Shown in pieces: positions 13,130 through 21,424 of a DNA stretch of 64,000 nucleotides. The translations under genes and the position numbers were made by a program. Every line of letters begins with the position of its first letter. Position 1 is the stretch's first letter. The notes below the pieces were generated by a model. The model saw nothing but the letters and a program-made list of their open reading frames with translations, searched no databases and was not told the DNA's origin. This DNA is from CAZGMN01 sp964645765 (lineage in GTDB: Bacteria; Acidobacteriota; Aminicenantia; Aminicenantales; Aminicenantaceae), in assembly GCA_964645765.1 (NCBI GenBank), contig CAZYBE010000002.1, positions 1 through 64,000 on the forward strand. The letters run 5' to 3'.

Positions 13130-13960
13130 TTAAAATTGTTCAAGGAGATGGGAGATCTGCTCCATGGTGAACACAGGTCCATCTTGGCAGATATACTTCT
13201 CACCAATATTGCAACGGGCGCATTTGCCCACACCACACTTCATCTTGCTTTCAAGGGTCGTAACTATCTGATTGTCAGCAAAACCCAGCTTCTTCAGCTC
13301 GATTAAAGTAAAGTGGATCATGATTGGAGGTCCGCAGATAATGGCAATGGCGTTTTCCGGTGAAAGATTCAATTCTTTGACTACGGCAGGGATGAGAGCT
13401 ACTCGGCCAGTCCAGCTTTGGTCAGCGGCATCAACTGTAAGCTCAAGTCTTGTTCTGGATGAAGCTGCCCAGGTGTCAAACTCCGAAGCAAAGACCAGGT
13501 CTTGTGGAGTTCGTGCTCCATTGAGGATAAGCAGGCTGGCGTAGTCATCTCTGTGGTCAAGAATGGTGAGAATAATTGGGCGCAGAGGCGCGAACCCGAT
13601 GCCGCCACCGATAATGAAAATGTTTTTGCCCTTGTAGTCTTCAAGAGGGAATTGGTTTCCATAGGGTCCTCGCACCCCTACGATTGCGCCAGGCTCCAGT
13701 TCATGGAGGGAGTTAGTTACGGTTCCGACCCTCCTTACAGCAACCTCAAGGGGGCCATTGCGGTAATCGACAGAAGTCAGGCCAAAAGGTGACTCACCTG
13801 TACCGAAAGCCGAGATAAAGATAAACTGACCTGGCTTATAGCGGAAATTATCTCTGACCTTTGGCTCAATCAACTCGATCTTGAAGAGCTTGACATCAGG
13901 TGTAAGATCGACAGCATCCAGCAGCCTGGCTAAATGGGGAAGAAGAGGATTCTCAAGCAT
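13130..13960 (-). CDS. flxA: FAD/NAD(P)-binding subunit FlxA
   Basis: A 276-residue ferredoxin-NADP reductase-type flavoprotein. FAD domain near 15-105 (FRYKPGQFIFISAFG), NAD domain starting at IFIIGGGIGFAPLRPIIL (about 113-130), and a C-terminal [2Fe-2S] loop CGVGKCARCNIGEKYIC (about 243-259), as in dihydroorotate dehydrogenase electron-transfer and sulfhydrogenase gamma subunits. In FlxABCD-HdrABC complexes this subunit takes hydride from NAD(P)H and passes electrons to FlxB/C/D and HdrA. It overlaps flxB by 8 bp and is the last gene of the operon. Confidence 0.88.
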   Translation of the reverse strand: MLENPLLPHLARLLDAVDLTPDVKLFKIELIEPKVRDNFRYKPGQFIFISAFGTGESPFGLTSVDYRNGPLEVAVRRVGTVTNSLHELEPGAIVGVRGPYGNQFPLEDYKGKNIFIIGGGIGFAPLRPIILTILDHRDDYASLLILNGARTPQDLVFASEFDTWAASSRTRLELTVDAADQSWTGRVALIPAVVKELNLSPENAIAIICGPPIMIHFTLIELKKLGFADNQIVTTLESKMKCGVGKCARCNIGEKYICQDGPVFTMEQISHLLEQF

Positions 13961-14951
13961 TGATTTCAGCTCCTAATTTCTGAATGTCCTGAATTATCTC
14001 GCGGATATCTATGTTTACTGGACAAGCCCTGACGCACCTGCCGCAGCCGGAGCAGTTAAAGACTCCAAAATGCTCGGGGAAGTAAATCAGTTTATGGCCG
14101 AATCTTTGTCTAAGGCGAAAGCCTTTATTGGCGCGGGGGTCATAACCGCCCGCAATCTTGGTGAAGCCCGGAGATTGGCAGCTCTCCCAGCTTCGCACTC
14201 GGTCGATCCGTTTTTTATTGGTATAATCCCGCGCATCAAAACAGTAGCAGGTGGGGCACACATAGGAGCATATATTGCAGTGCAGACATCTATCAGCCAA
14301 CCTGCTCCAGTAGTGACTGTTGAACGTTTGCCTCATCTTCTCTGTGATGCCTTCACACGGGACTTTCAAGACGGAGGGAGCAAGCGGTGGAGTCACGTCC
14401 TTCTCAATCAACAACCCGCCAGGCAGGATGTTATGTCCTTTTTCGGTAACGACCTGCACGACGAATCCGTCATCCACTTCAGTGAGCATTATATCCAAGT
14501 TAGAAGCATCGTCCGGGCCGGTACCCATACTGGAGCAAAAGCATTCGGAGCACGATTTGAGGCAAGAGAGCCCAACAAGGGTGGTTTTCCGACGATGCTG
14601 GCCATAGAGGGCATCTCTCGGCTCTTCCAAGTAGGGCAAGTCTAATACAGCGATTCCTTTAGCGTCGCAGGGGCGAATCCCGAAAATCACCATTTGCCGT
14701 TCAATTTCAGATGATATCAGCTTGACCTGCCCGTCTATTTTCTCGATTGAAAACATAGTTTCTGAGGGTGGCAAAAAGAATTCTTTCGGAGACAAAGATG
14801 TATTGTTGAAATCGAAAACAATTTCTTCCACCCTGCTAATTTTGCGGTAAAGGATCAAGTCCTCTACCCTGGTGGGTGCCACAAGGTCGCGGTTTCTGGA
14901 TATCTCGCCCAGCCAAGAAAGTAAGTCTTTTTTTGAAATGAACTGACTCAT
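13953..14951 (-). CDS. flxB: [4Fe-4S] electron-transfer subunit FlxB
   Basis: A 332-residue iron-sulfur protein of the sulfhydrogenase-beta/AsrA type. Cysteine clusters: LKSCSECFCSSMG near 126-138, CLHCNICSYVCPTCYC near 223-238 and CSGCGRCVRACPVNI near 300-314. The last two are ferredoxin-like [4Fe-4S] sites. It should relay electrons between FlxA and FlxC/FlxD. It sits 3 bp downstream of flxC and overlaps flxA. The assignment comes from cysteine pattern and operon position. Confidence 0.82.
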   Translation of the reverse strand: MSQFISKKDLLSWLGEISRNRDLVAPTRVEDLILYRKISRVEEIVFDFNNTSLSPKEFFLPPSETMFSIEKIDGQVKLISSEIERQMVIFGIRPCDAKGIAVLDLPYLEEPRDALYGQHRRKTTLVGLSCLKSCSECFCSSMGTGPDDASNLDIMLTEVDDGFVVQVVTEKGHNILPGGLLIEKDVTPPLAPSVLKVPCEGITEKMRQTFNSHYWSRLADRCLHCNICSYVCPTCYCFDARDYTNKKRIDRVRSWESCQSPGFTKIAGGYDPRANKGFRLRQRFGHKLIYFPEHFGVFNCSGCGRCVRACPVNIDIREIIQDIQKLGAEINA

Positions 14952-14954
14952 CTG

Positions 14955-15809
14955 TCAAATCCCTATCTTTTCGTCTTTCCGGAAGGTAGCAAATGGTGCC
15001 GGAGATTCAGCATCGATGCCAGCTTTAAAGTTAAAAAATTCGAGAACTTCTTTTTCTATTTTTCGGTTAAGCAGGCTGAGTGGGATGTTGACCGGACAGA
15101 CTCTCTCGCACTGGTTGCAGCCAATACAACGTCCTGAGAGGTGGAAAGCCCGCATTAAATTCCAGATCATATTTTCGCTGGGAGCGATCCTAATGCCAAC
15201 CCATAATGGGTCCAGCCTCTCTGCAAAACACTCACTGCAATAGCAGCCAGGACAGGCCTGGCGGCAGGCATAGCAGCGTATGCAGCGGCTGAATTGCTCT
15301 TGCCAAAAAGCTCTTCTTTCCGATGGCGAGAGGGCTTCAATCTTGGCCACATCAGGATAGGCTTCAGCAACTGGTTCTGGGCTTGGTTCTCCTACCAGGA
15401 AGTCGTAAACCACTGGGGTGTGTTGCTGGCAGAGCTCACACGTTCTCTCCAGTTTTTCTCTGGTTTCGTTCGCCCTCATCTCGACTATGCCAGAGCATAC
15501 AACCCCAATAATAAAAACTTTATCCCGCTCAATCTGGTTTTCATTCAGGAGAAAGTTGATGGCCCGCGAATCACAGGGTTTAACCACGATGGCAGTAACT
15601 TTGCCTTTGCGGTTGAGGAGGAACTTGACCAGGTTATGGCTACATGTCTGGTCAAAGATAAGCTTATCGGTCTCTCCCGGTTCATAGGCAAACAGAGGAC
15701 GGGCGCCTGATCCATTAGTGGCGCGTTGATAGCCGATAACGCACTCTACAGATTTGCTTTGAAGTAAATCTCTGGCTTTTGCAGCAATTATTTCGCTTGC
15801 GTTCATCAT
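14955..15809 (-). CDS. flxC: [4Fe-4S] electron-transfer subunit FlxC
   Basis: About 284 residues from the tandem ATG at 15809. The start is supported by AAAGGAAG upstream and by ATGA overlap with the flxD stop; a longer frame exists but lacks support. Cysteine clusters: CELCQQ near 131, CIRCYACRQACPGCYCSEC near 180-198 and CIGCNQCERVCPVNI near 231-245. It resembles FlxC of Flx-Hdr clusters and parts of F420-dehydrogenase beta subunits. Role: electron relay between FlxB and FlxD/HdrA. Confidence 0.82.
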   Translation of the reverse strand: MMNASEIIAAKARDLLQSKSVECVIGYQRATNGSGARPLFAYEPGETDKLIFDQTCSHNLVKFLLNRKGKVTAIVVKPCDSRAINFLLNENQIERDKVFIIGVVCSGIVEMRANETREKLERTCELCQQHTPVVYDFLVGEPSPEPVAEAYPDVAKIEALSPSERRAFWQEQFSRCIRCYACRQACPGCYCSECFAERLDPLWVGIRIAPSENMIWNLMRAFHLSGRCIGCNQCERVCPVNIPLSLLNRKIEKEVLEFFNFKAGIDAESPAPFATFRKDEKIGI

Positions 15810-16234
15810 ATAGATTCTTCCTTTGAAGGGATTCTCCTCGGGCCAAGCTTGAGGAGTTCGTTTGTAAAGGAGGTGACCACCTGGGAAAATCTTTTCCCCT
15901 CTGAGGCAGATACCCACTCGAGCCTGAATCTCTCCTTTTCGATTCCAATATAATTCAAGAAAGTTTGAAGCAAAGCGAAGCGGCGTCGAGCATAGTAATT
16001 ACCATCTGTGTAATGACAGTCGCCTGGATGGCATCCAGCCACAAGGACGCCATCCGCGCCTTGTTGGAAGCTTTTGACTATCAGCAAAGGATCAACCCTG
16101 CCGGAACAGGGAACACGGATGATACGGATATTGGGTGGATAGGAAATGCGGCTTGTGCCAGCCATGTCGGCACCGGCATAGCTGCACCAGTTGCACAAAA
16201 ATCCGACGATCCTGGGTTGATGATCTACTGCCAT
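15806..16234 (-). CDS. flxD: Hydrogenase iron-sulfur subunit FlxD (MvhD-like)
   Basis: A 142-residue MvhD/FlpD-family protein: GFLCNWCSYAGADMAG near 11-26, RVPCSGRVDP near 40-49 and VAGCHPGDCHYTDGNY near 64-79, the cysteines that hold a [2Fe-2S] cluster. MvhD-type subunits dock the electron donor module onto HdrA. It overlaps the end of hdrA (16225-16234) and the start of flxC, so translation of the three is likely coupled. Confidence 0.92.
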   Translation of the reverse strand: MAVDHQPRIVGFLCNWCSYAGADMAGTSRISYPPNIRIIRVPCSGRVDPLLIVKSFQQGADGVLVAGCHPGDCHYTDGNYYARRRFALLQTFLNYIGIEKERFRLEWVSASEGKRFSQVVTSFTNELLKLGPRRIPSKEESI

Positions 16235-19200
16235 AGTGATGTTACCTCAGCCAGTAATTGCTGCTGGGTGAAACCGCGCAGGTTGGCTGCTCCAAAAAGA
16301 CAGGCTGCCACGCATAAGCCGCATCCCTTGCACAGGCTTTCATTCACCACTGATACCGAGCGCCCATCCTTGAGAACTTGGGTATCAATAGCACTAAAGG
16401 CGCATACTTTCTGGCAGAGGAGACAGCCGCTGCATTTCATGGGGTCAATTGTAGATACCATCGGGTCGGCGGTGAGAAACTTTTGACTGAAGAGTGCAGC
16501 TACCTTTGCTGCAGCCGCGCCGCCCTGGGCAACTGACTCCGGGATGTCTTTGGGGCCAACGCATACCCCGGCAAGGTATATGCCATCGGTCTGAGTTTCT
16601 ACTGGCCGCAGCTTGGGATGAGCCTCGACAAAGAAGTTATTGGTGTCGTAGCTTATTTTAAGGGTTTGAGCCAGCTTTGCTGCTCCATCGCTGGGCACTG
16701 CACCGGTAGCAAGCACCACCAAGTCAGCAGGAATTTCCACTGGCCGACCCATGAGTGAGTCCTCCCCGCAGACAATAAGCTTCTTACCGTCCTGGAATAT
16801 ATTGGAAACCCGGCCACGAAGGTATAAAGCGCCGTATTCTCGCTGAGCACGCCGGGCAAATTCGTCAAAATCTTTCCCCCCTGCCCTAACATCGATATAG
16901 AAAATGTAGCATTGAACCTCGGGGTCGTGCTCTTTGAGCATGATCGCATGCTTGGCCATGTACATACAGCAGAACTTGCTGCAATAAGTCCGTCCTTTAT
17001 TTTCATCCCTCGACCCTATACAGCTTATAAAGACCACAGTCTTGGGGTGCAAGCCGTCTGAGGGACGAAGGACCTCACCCCCAGTGGGACCCGAGGCACT
17101 CAGCAGCCTTTCCAACTGCATGCCAGTAATAACGTCGGAAAATCTGCCGCCCCCAAATTCGCCATAAATTGTAGGGTCAAAAGTTTTATAGCCAGTGGCA
17201 ACAATGATAGCGCCCACCGTTTCTTTGATAATCTCATCTTTCATCTCATGATGGATTGCACCTGCCTCACAAGCCTCTACACATTCCAGGCATTCGGAAC
17301 AGACTCCGCAGGACAAACAGCGCTTAGCCTCTTCTTGAGCTTGGGCTAAATTGTAACCCCTCTCTACTTCATCGAAGTTTTTGGCCCGTTGCTCTAAAGG
17401 CAGTTCGGCCATCTTCACCCGGACTTGCCAAGGATACTTCTCCCTAAGTGAAGCGATTTCTTCTTCGCTTGGCTTTTGAGGGCTAGCTTTTTCCTCAATT
17501 TCTGCAGGCAGGAGTTCTCCCCTCAAATACTTATTTATCGAGCAGGCTGCTTTCCTGCCTGCAGCCATTGCGTCAATAATCGTCTGGGGTCCAGTGACTA
17601 CGTCACCTCCTGCGAAAACACCATCAACATTAGTGGCCAGACTTGCTTTATTAATCTCAAGAGTGCCTTTGGGCGATACCTTTAAGCCAAGCCTTTCGGC
17701 AAAGGCAAGATCGGGCGCTTGGCTAAGAGCAGGAATAAGAGTATCAACACCAAGGATGAACTCCGAACTTTTCACAGGAACAGGCCGAGCCCGGCCGCTC
17801 GCATCAGGTTCACCTAGAGCCATCCGGATACATTCTATCTCCTCGATTTTTCCTCTTTCAGCGACCACTCTGGTGGGCGCAGCAAGGAACATAATTTCCA
17901 CCCCTTCTTCTTCAGCAGCTGCAACCTCTGCCGCAGTTGCCGGCATTTCTCCCCGGCTTCGCCGGTAAAGGATTGTTACCTGGCTGCCCAGTCGGCAAGC
18001 TACTCTGGCCGCATCGATAGCAGTGTTGCCGCCACCGACAATGATGACTCGAGCACCGATCTCCACCTTTTGCCCCAGATTAACCGCCCGCAAAAAATCA
18101 ACTCCATGAATAACCCCTAAGTTCTCTTCTCCTGGGACCCCCAATTTCAGGCTAATATGAGCACCGGTTGCAATGAAGATAGCTTGATAGGATTTTCGCA
18201 GTTCCTCAAGTTTTACTTGCTCTCCTATCCTCGTATTGGTTTTTATCTTCACACCGAGTTTCTCAATGTATTTAATGTCCTTGCTGAGAGCCTCTCTAGG
18301 CATGCGAAACTCAGGTATCCCCGCCCTCACCATCCCCCCTGGCTCAGGCAGGGCCTCAAATACGGTTATCTCATGGCCAGCGAGCGCCAGGTCATAAGCC
18401 GCTGTCAATCCAGCCGGACCAGAGCCGATGATGGCCACCTTCTTGCCAGTCTTTTCAATAAGGGGAACTTCAAGCTCCTCAATATCATACTGGTCTGAAA
18501 CAAACCTCTTAAGAGAAGCGACCGCCAGCGGCTCATCCAGGTAGCGACGTTTGCAAGCCTGTTCACAGGGATGATAACAAACTCGGCCACAGATCGCGGG
18601 AAGGGGGTTTGTTCGCCTAATTAGCTGATATGCTTCTTTCAGCTTTCCTTTAGCGATTAAAGCCAGGTAGCCCTGGACATCCATGTGAATGGGACAGGTC
18701 GTCTTGCAAGGCGGAGTCTCTTTCTTATCTATAACATATTTATTGGGAACAGCCTGGGGGAAAGGGATGTAGATTGCTTTACGCATCCCCAATCCGACAT
18801 TGAACTCGCTGTCTACCTCTACCGGACATTCTTTGGAACAGTCCCCGCAGCCAGTGCATTTGACCTCATCCACGTAGCGCGCTTTCTTTCTGATTTTGAC
18901 CTCGAAATTCCCCACGAAGCCCTTAACCTCTTCCAGCTCAGAGCAGGTCAAGAGGGTAATATTGGGATGCTGAGCCACATCCACCATTTTTGGAGTAAGG
19001 ATGCAGGCTGAGCAATCCAGCGTAGGGAAAGTCTTATCCAGCTGGGCCATACGCCCCCCGATTGTTGGTTCGCGTTCCACTAGTAAAACCTTATGGCCCG
19101 CATTGGCGATATCTAAAGCGGCCTGGATTCCGGCGATACCGCCTCCAATAACCAAGGCCCTCTTGGTTAACCCAAACTGCTTGGGAAAGAGCATCTCGTT

Positions 19201-19587
19201 ACTGATAGCCTTCGCTACCGCCATCCTGATTAGTTCAATCGCTTTATCGGTAGCTGCCTCTTTATCATCATGATGCACCCAGCTGCAATGCTCTCGTAAA
19301 TTAGCTACTTCCAGCAGGTAGGGATTTAGCCCGGCTGAAGAGACGGTCTTGCGGAAGGTGTTTTCGTGCATTCGAGGCGAGCAGCTGCCAATAACTACAC
19401 GGTTGAGTCGATTCTTGGTAATAGCCTCGCGGACAGAAGCTTGTCCGGGTTCGCTGCACGTGTATTTATTATCATCGACGAAGGAAACCATAGGCATTTT
19501 CCTGGCTGCTTCAAGCACTTTAGGGACATCAACTACCCCACCAATATTGGTACCGCAGTGACAGATAAAAACTCCGATTCTTGCCAT
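16225..19587 (-). CDS. hdrA: HdrA with an inserted GltD/NfnB-like flavoprotein domain
   Basis: A 1120-residue fusion. Residues 1-285 are the HdrA N-terminus: FICHCGTNI, FAD site VIGGGIAGIQAALDIA near 144 and CTGCGDCSKECPVEV near 242. Residues about 290-720 are a GltD/NfnB-type NAD(P)-ferredoxin oxidoreductase: CGRVCYHPCEQACKRRY, a second FAD site IIGSGPAGLTAAYDLA and IIVGGGNTAIDAARVACRLG. The rest is HdrA again: CLSCGVCSECLECVEAC, a flavin region, and two terminal ferredoxin motifs (CSGCLLCQKVC, CKGCGLCVAAC). HdrA is the bifurcating flavoprotein; the insert could give a second NAD(P)H port. Ordinary HdrA is about 650 residues. No in-frame stops or selenocysteine. Confidence 0.92.
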   Translation of the reverse strand: MARIGVFICHCGTNIGGVVDVPKVLEAARKMPMVSFVDDNKYTCSEPGQASVREAITKNRLNRVVIGSCSPRMHENTFRKTVSSAGLNPYLLEVANLREHCSWVHHDDKEAATDKAIELIRMAVAKAISNEMLFPKQFGLTKRALVIGGGIAGIQAALDIANAGHKVLLVEREPTIGGRMAQLDKTFPTLDCSACILTPKMVDVAQHPNITLLTCSELEEVKGFVGNFEVKIRKKARYVDEVKCTGCGDCSKECPVEVDSEFNVGLGMRKAIYIPFPQAVPNKYVIDKKETPPCKTTCPIHMDVQGYLALIAKGKLKEAYQLIRRTNPLPAICGRVCYHPCEQACKRRYLDEPLAVASLKRFVSDQYDIEELEVPLIEKTGKKVAIIGSGPAGLTAAYDLALAGHEITVFEALPEPGGMVRAGIPEFRMPREALSKDIKYIEKLGVKIKTNTRIGEQVKLEELRKSYQAIFIATGAHISLKLGVPGEENLGVIHGVDFLRAVNLGQKVEIGARVIIVGGGNTAIDAARVACRLGSQVTILYRRSRGEMPATAAEVAAAEEEGVEIMFLAAPTRVVAERGKIEEIECIRMALGEPDASGRARPVPVKSSEFILGVDTLIPALSQAPDLAFAERLGLKVSPKGTLEINKASLATNVDGVFAGGDVVTGPQTIIDAMAAGRKAACSINKYLRGELLPAEIEEKASPQKPSEEEIASLREKYPWQVRVKMAELPLEQRAKNFDEVERGYNLAQAQEEAKRCLSCGVCSECLECVEACEAGAIHHEMKDEIIKETVGAIIVATGYKTFDPTIYGEFGGGRFSDVITGMQLERLLSASGPTGGEVLRPSDGLHPKTVVFISCIGSRDENKGRTYCSKFCCMYMAKHAIMLKEHDPEVQCYIFYIDVRAGGKDFDEFARRAQREYGALYLRGRVSNIFQDGKKLIVCGEDSLMGRPVEIPADLVVLATGAVPSDGAAKLAQTLKISYDTNNFFVEAHPKLRPVETQTDGIYLAGVCVGPKDIPESVAQGGAAAAKVAALFSQKFLTADPMVSTIDPMKCSGCLLCQKVCAFSAIDTQVLKDGRSVSVVNESLCKGCGLCVAACLFGAANLRGFTQQQLLAEVTSLWQ

Positions 19588-19600
19588 GATTCTGCTCTTT

Positions 19601-20476
19601 CTAAGCCAAGCCTTTAGCCCTCAACATTGGCAGAGGGTCGGTGAAGTGGTTGTTCAGATATAATTGCTCTGGTGAGAAGCCCAGAGCAAGTCCTACAAGC
19701 TGCGTAAAATAGAGAATAGGGAGCTTAATTTTATTTTTATTTCTTGGCTCTGTTTTCTTTTGGATTTCCTTCTGGTAAACATCCAGGTTGCTGTGGCACA
19801 TAGGACAAGCGACAGCAACGCAATCGGCACCTAGCTGCTTGGCCTGGGACAGGATTCGATGGGATAGCTTCAGCACGATGTCGTGTCGAGTAAGGGGAAG
19901 ACTCGCGCCGCAGCATGAGACCTTGAAATCCCACTCTATAGCACTGGCGCCTAAACTCTCAACCAGCCTGTCCATGATAAGCGGATTTTCATCATCGTCA
20001 AAATTAACAACTTCTTTGGGCCGAACCAGCATACAGCCATAATAGCAGGCTACCTTCAAGCCCTTGAGTGGCTTCCTTACGGAAAATTTTTCCTTTGCCC
20101 CAGACAAAACCTGCAGGAGATGCACGACCTCAGTTGTGTTATGGAATTCCTTTCCAAGGAGCTCACTTATCAGGGCCAGCTTTGTTTTGTCAGTGAGATC
20201 ATGGGAAGCGTGCTTCAACCGAGAGAAGCACATGGCACAGGCAACTGTTAAAGGGAGCCCTGTTAGCTCTGCTATCTGAAGCTCATGTGCAGGTAAGGCA
20301 ATGCTCAGGAGCGGGCTCGTGTTGTGAGCCGACGATGCCCCGCAGCAGGCCCAGCCTTCCAATTCTTGGAGCCTGATGCCTAGCTTCTCACAGACCAGCC
20401 GTGCGGAAACATCATACTCCTTGGCTGAGGAATGGAGGGTGCAGCCCGGATAGTAGGCGTATATCTGTGTTTTCAT
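19601..20476 (-). CDS. hdrB: Heterodisulfide reductase-like subunit HdrB
   Basis: A 291-residue protein with two CCG domains: YYPGCTLHSSAKEY then GWACCGASSAHN and CAMCF (about 9-85), and CYYGCMLVRP then KVSCCGASLPLTR and ACPMCHSNLD (about 145-233). In methanogen HdrB these cysteines hold the noncubane [4Fe-4S] clusters that cleave CoM-S-S-CoB. In bacteria without these coenzymes the true disulfide or thiol partner is unknown. It overlaps hdrC by 4 bp and lies 13 bp upstream of hdrA. Confidence 0.93.
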   Translation of the reverse strand: MKTQIYAYYPGCTLHSSAKEYDVSARLVCEKLGIRLQELEGWACCGASSAHNTSPLLSIALPAHELQIAELTGLPLTVACAMCFSRLKHASHDLTDKTKLALISELLGKEFHNTTEVVHLLQVLSGAKEKFSVRKPLKGLKVACYYGCMLVRPKEVVNFDDDENPLIMDRLVESLGASAIEWDFKVSCCGASLPLTRHDIVLKLSHRILSQAKQLGADCVAVACPMCHSNLDVYQKEIQKKTEPRNKNKIKLPILYFTQLVGLALGFSPEQLYLNNHFTDPLPMLRAKGLA

Positions 20477-21132
20477 TTTTTTTCTTCGATCGCCTTTGCT
20501 TTCTGGAAAATCTCTTTCACTTTGGCTACCGATTTAACTTTAGGCGGCAAAAGCGCTATCTTTCCTCTCATGATCATTCCGGGCACAAGCCTCAAGTTGG
20601 CAAAGAAGTGTTTGCTGAGCAGGTTATAGGAAGCGGCAAGGCTCAGCTCATGAGCACGTCCAAAACGCCGCACAATGCCCAAAAAGATGCGATGAAATGT
20701 TTTTATATTTTTCTCAGCGGACTTGCTTTTCTCAGCCGCAGCCAGCCATCTAAGGGATTCCATAACCCGGGCAATATCAATATTAGCAGGACAGCGAGCC
20801 GAGCAGGTCTGGCAGGAAAGGCACAGCCATATGGATGTGCTTGCCAGGACTTCTTCTTTTAGCCCAAGCTGGATGGCGCGCATGACCCGGCGGGGGCCCA
20901 GATCCATGACATAATCAGCCGGGCAACCAGCACTGCATTTGCCACATTGGTAACAGTCAAGGATATTTTGTCCGCTTTGTCTTTCTACAAAAGCCCTCAA
21001 TTCGCTTCGGGCCGAGGGTATGATGGTTCCCAGCATAGCCGATAATCCCCTTTTTCCAGTTAAGCTGCAGGAATCACCTATAGAAACAGAGGAAATAAAA
21101 GCACTCGCTTCACTTCCCGTTTTTCTCTGCAT
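20473..21132 (-). CDS. hdrC: Heterodisulfide reductase-like subunit HdrC
   Basis: A 219-residue protein with two ferredoxin-type [4Fe-4S] motifs, CYQCGKCSAGCPADY (about 60-74) and CLSCQTCSARCPANIDIARV (about 104-123), then a helical region (HRIFLGIVRRFGRAHELSL). HdrC links HdrB to HdrA. It is the first gene of the seven-gene hdrCBA-flxDCBA operon. The N-terminal 35 residues are atypical, so translation may start at the internal ATG (MLGTIIPSARSEL). The upstream stretch 21133-21343 is AT-rich with no gene. Confidence 0.9.
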   Translation of the reverse strand: MQRKTGSEASAFISSVSIGDSCSLTGKRGLSAMLGTIIPSARSELRAFVERQSGQNILDCYQCGKCSAGCPADYVMDLGPRRVMRAIQLGLKEEVLASTSIWLCLSCQTCSARCPANIDIARVMESLRWLAAAEKSKSAEKNIKTFHRIFLGIVRRFGRAHELSLAASYNLLSKHFFANLRLVPGMIMRGKIALLPPKVKSVAKVKEIFQKAKAIEEKK

Positions 21133-21343
21133 TTCTTAGCTCGACCTCAAAATTTGGTGTCGTATTATATACCAATTACTATCAGTTGAAACTTTCTCTT
21201 TTCTCATTTTGAATACCTTGTCTTATGACAAATTTGATTCTATATAACTCTATTCTCACCAGTAGAAGTCTTCTATTGTTCCTTCCTGCATCTTTTATTG
21301 AAAAATATAAGTAGATTATTATATCCGATAGTCTTTTCTTTTT

Positions 21344-21424
21344 AAAGATGGGCTGAAGGATGAGAAGGCGGAAAAGGTTAAAGTCAAGGATATTGCTGAA
21401 GTTATTGCTGAGGGGCTTGGCTAA
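21344..21424 (+). pseudogene. Possible C-terminal coding remnant
   Basis: The plus-strand frame KDGLKDEKAEKVKVKDIAEV then IAEGLG and TAA reads like the natural end of a protein, but no upstream coding sequence continues in 21133-21343. It overlaps the end of the permease gene on the other strand by 4 bp. The family is not recognised. Low confidence. Confidence 0.25.

Noticed and set aside
12650..13306. A 218-codon plus-strand frame and a 186-codon minus-strand frame
   Set aside because: The minus-strand frame mixes V-ATPase subunit B residues with out-of-frame sequence after the deletion; the plus-strand frame is its shadow.
16225..19587. HdrA as two genes fused by assembly error
   Set aside because: The reading frame is continuous over 1120 codons and both junctions of the inserted GltD-like domain are smooth, so a real domain insertion is more likely.
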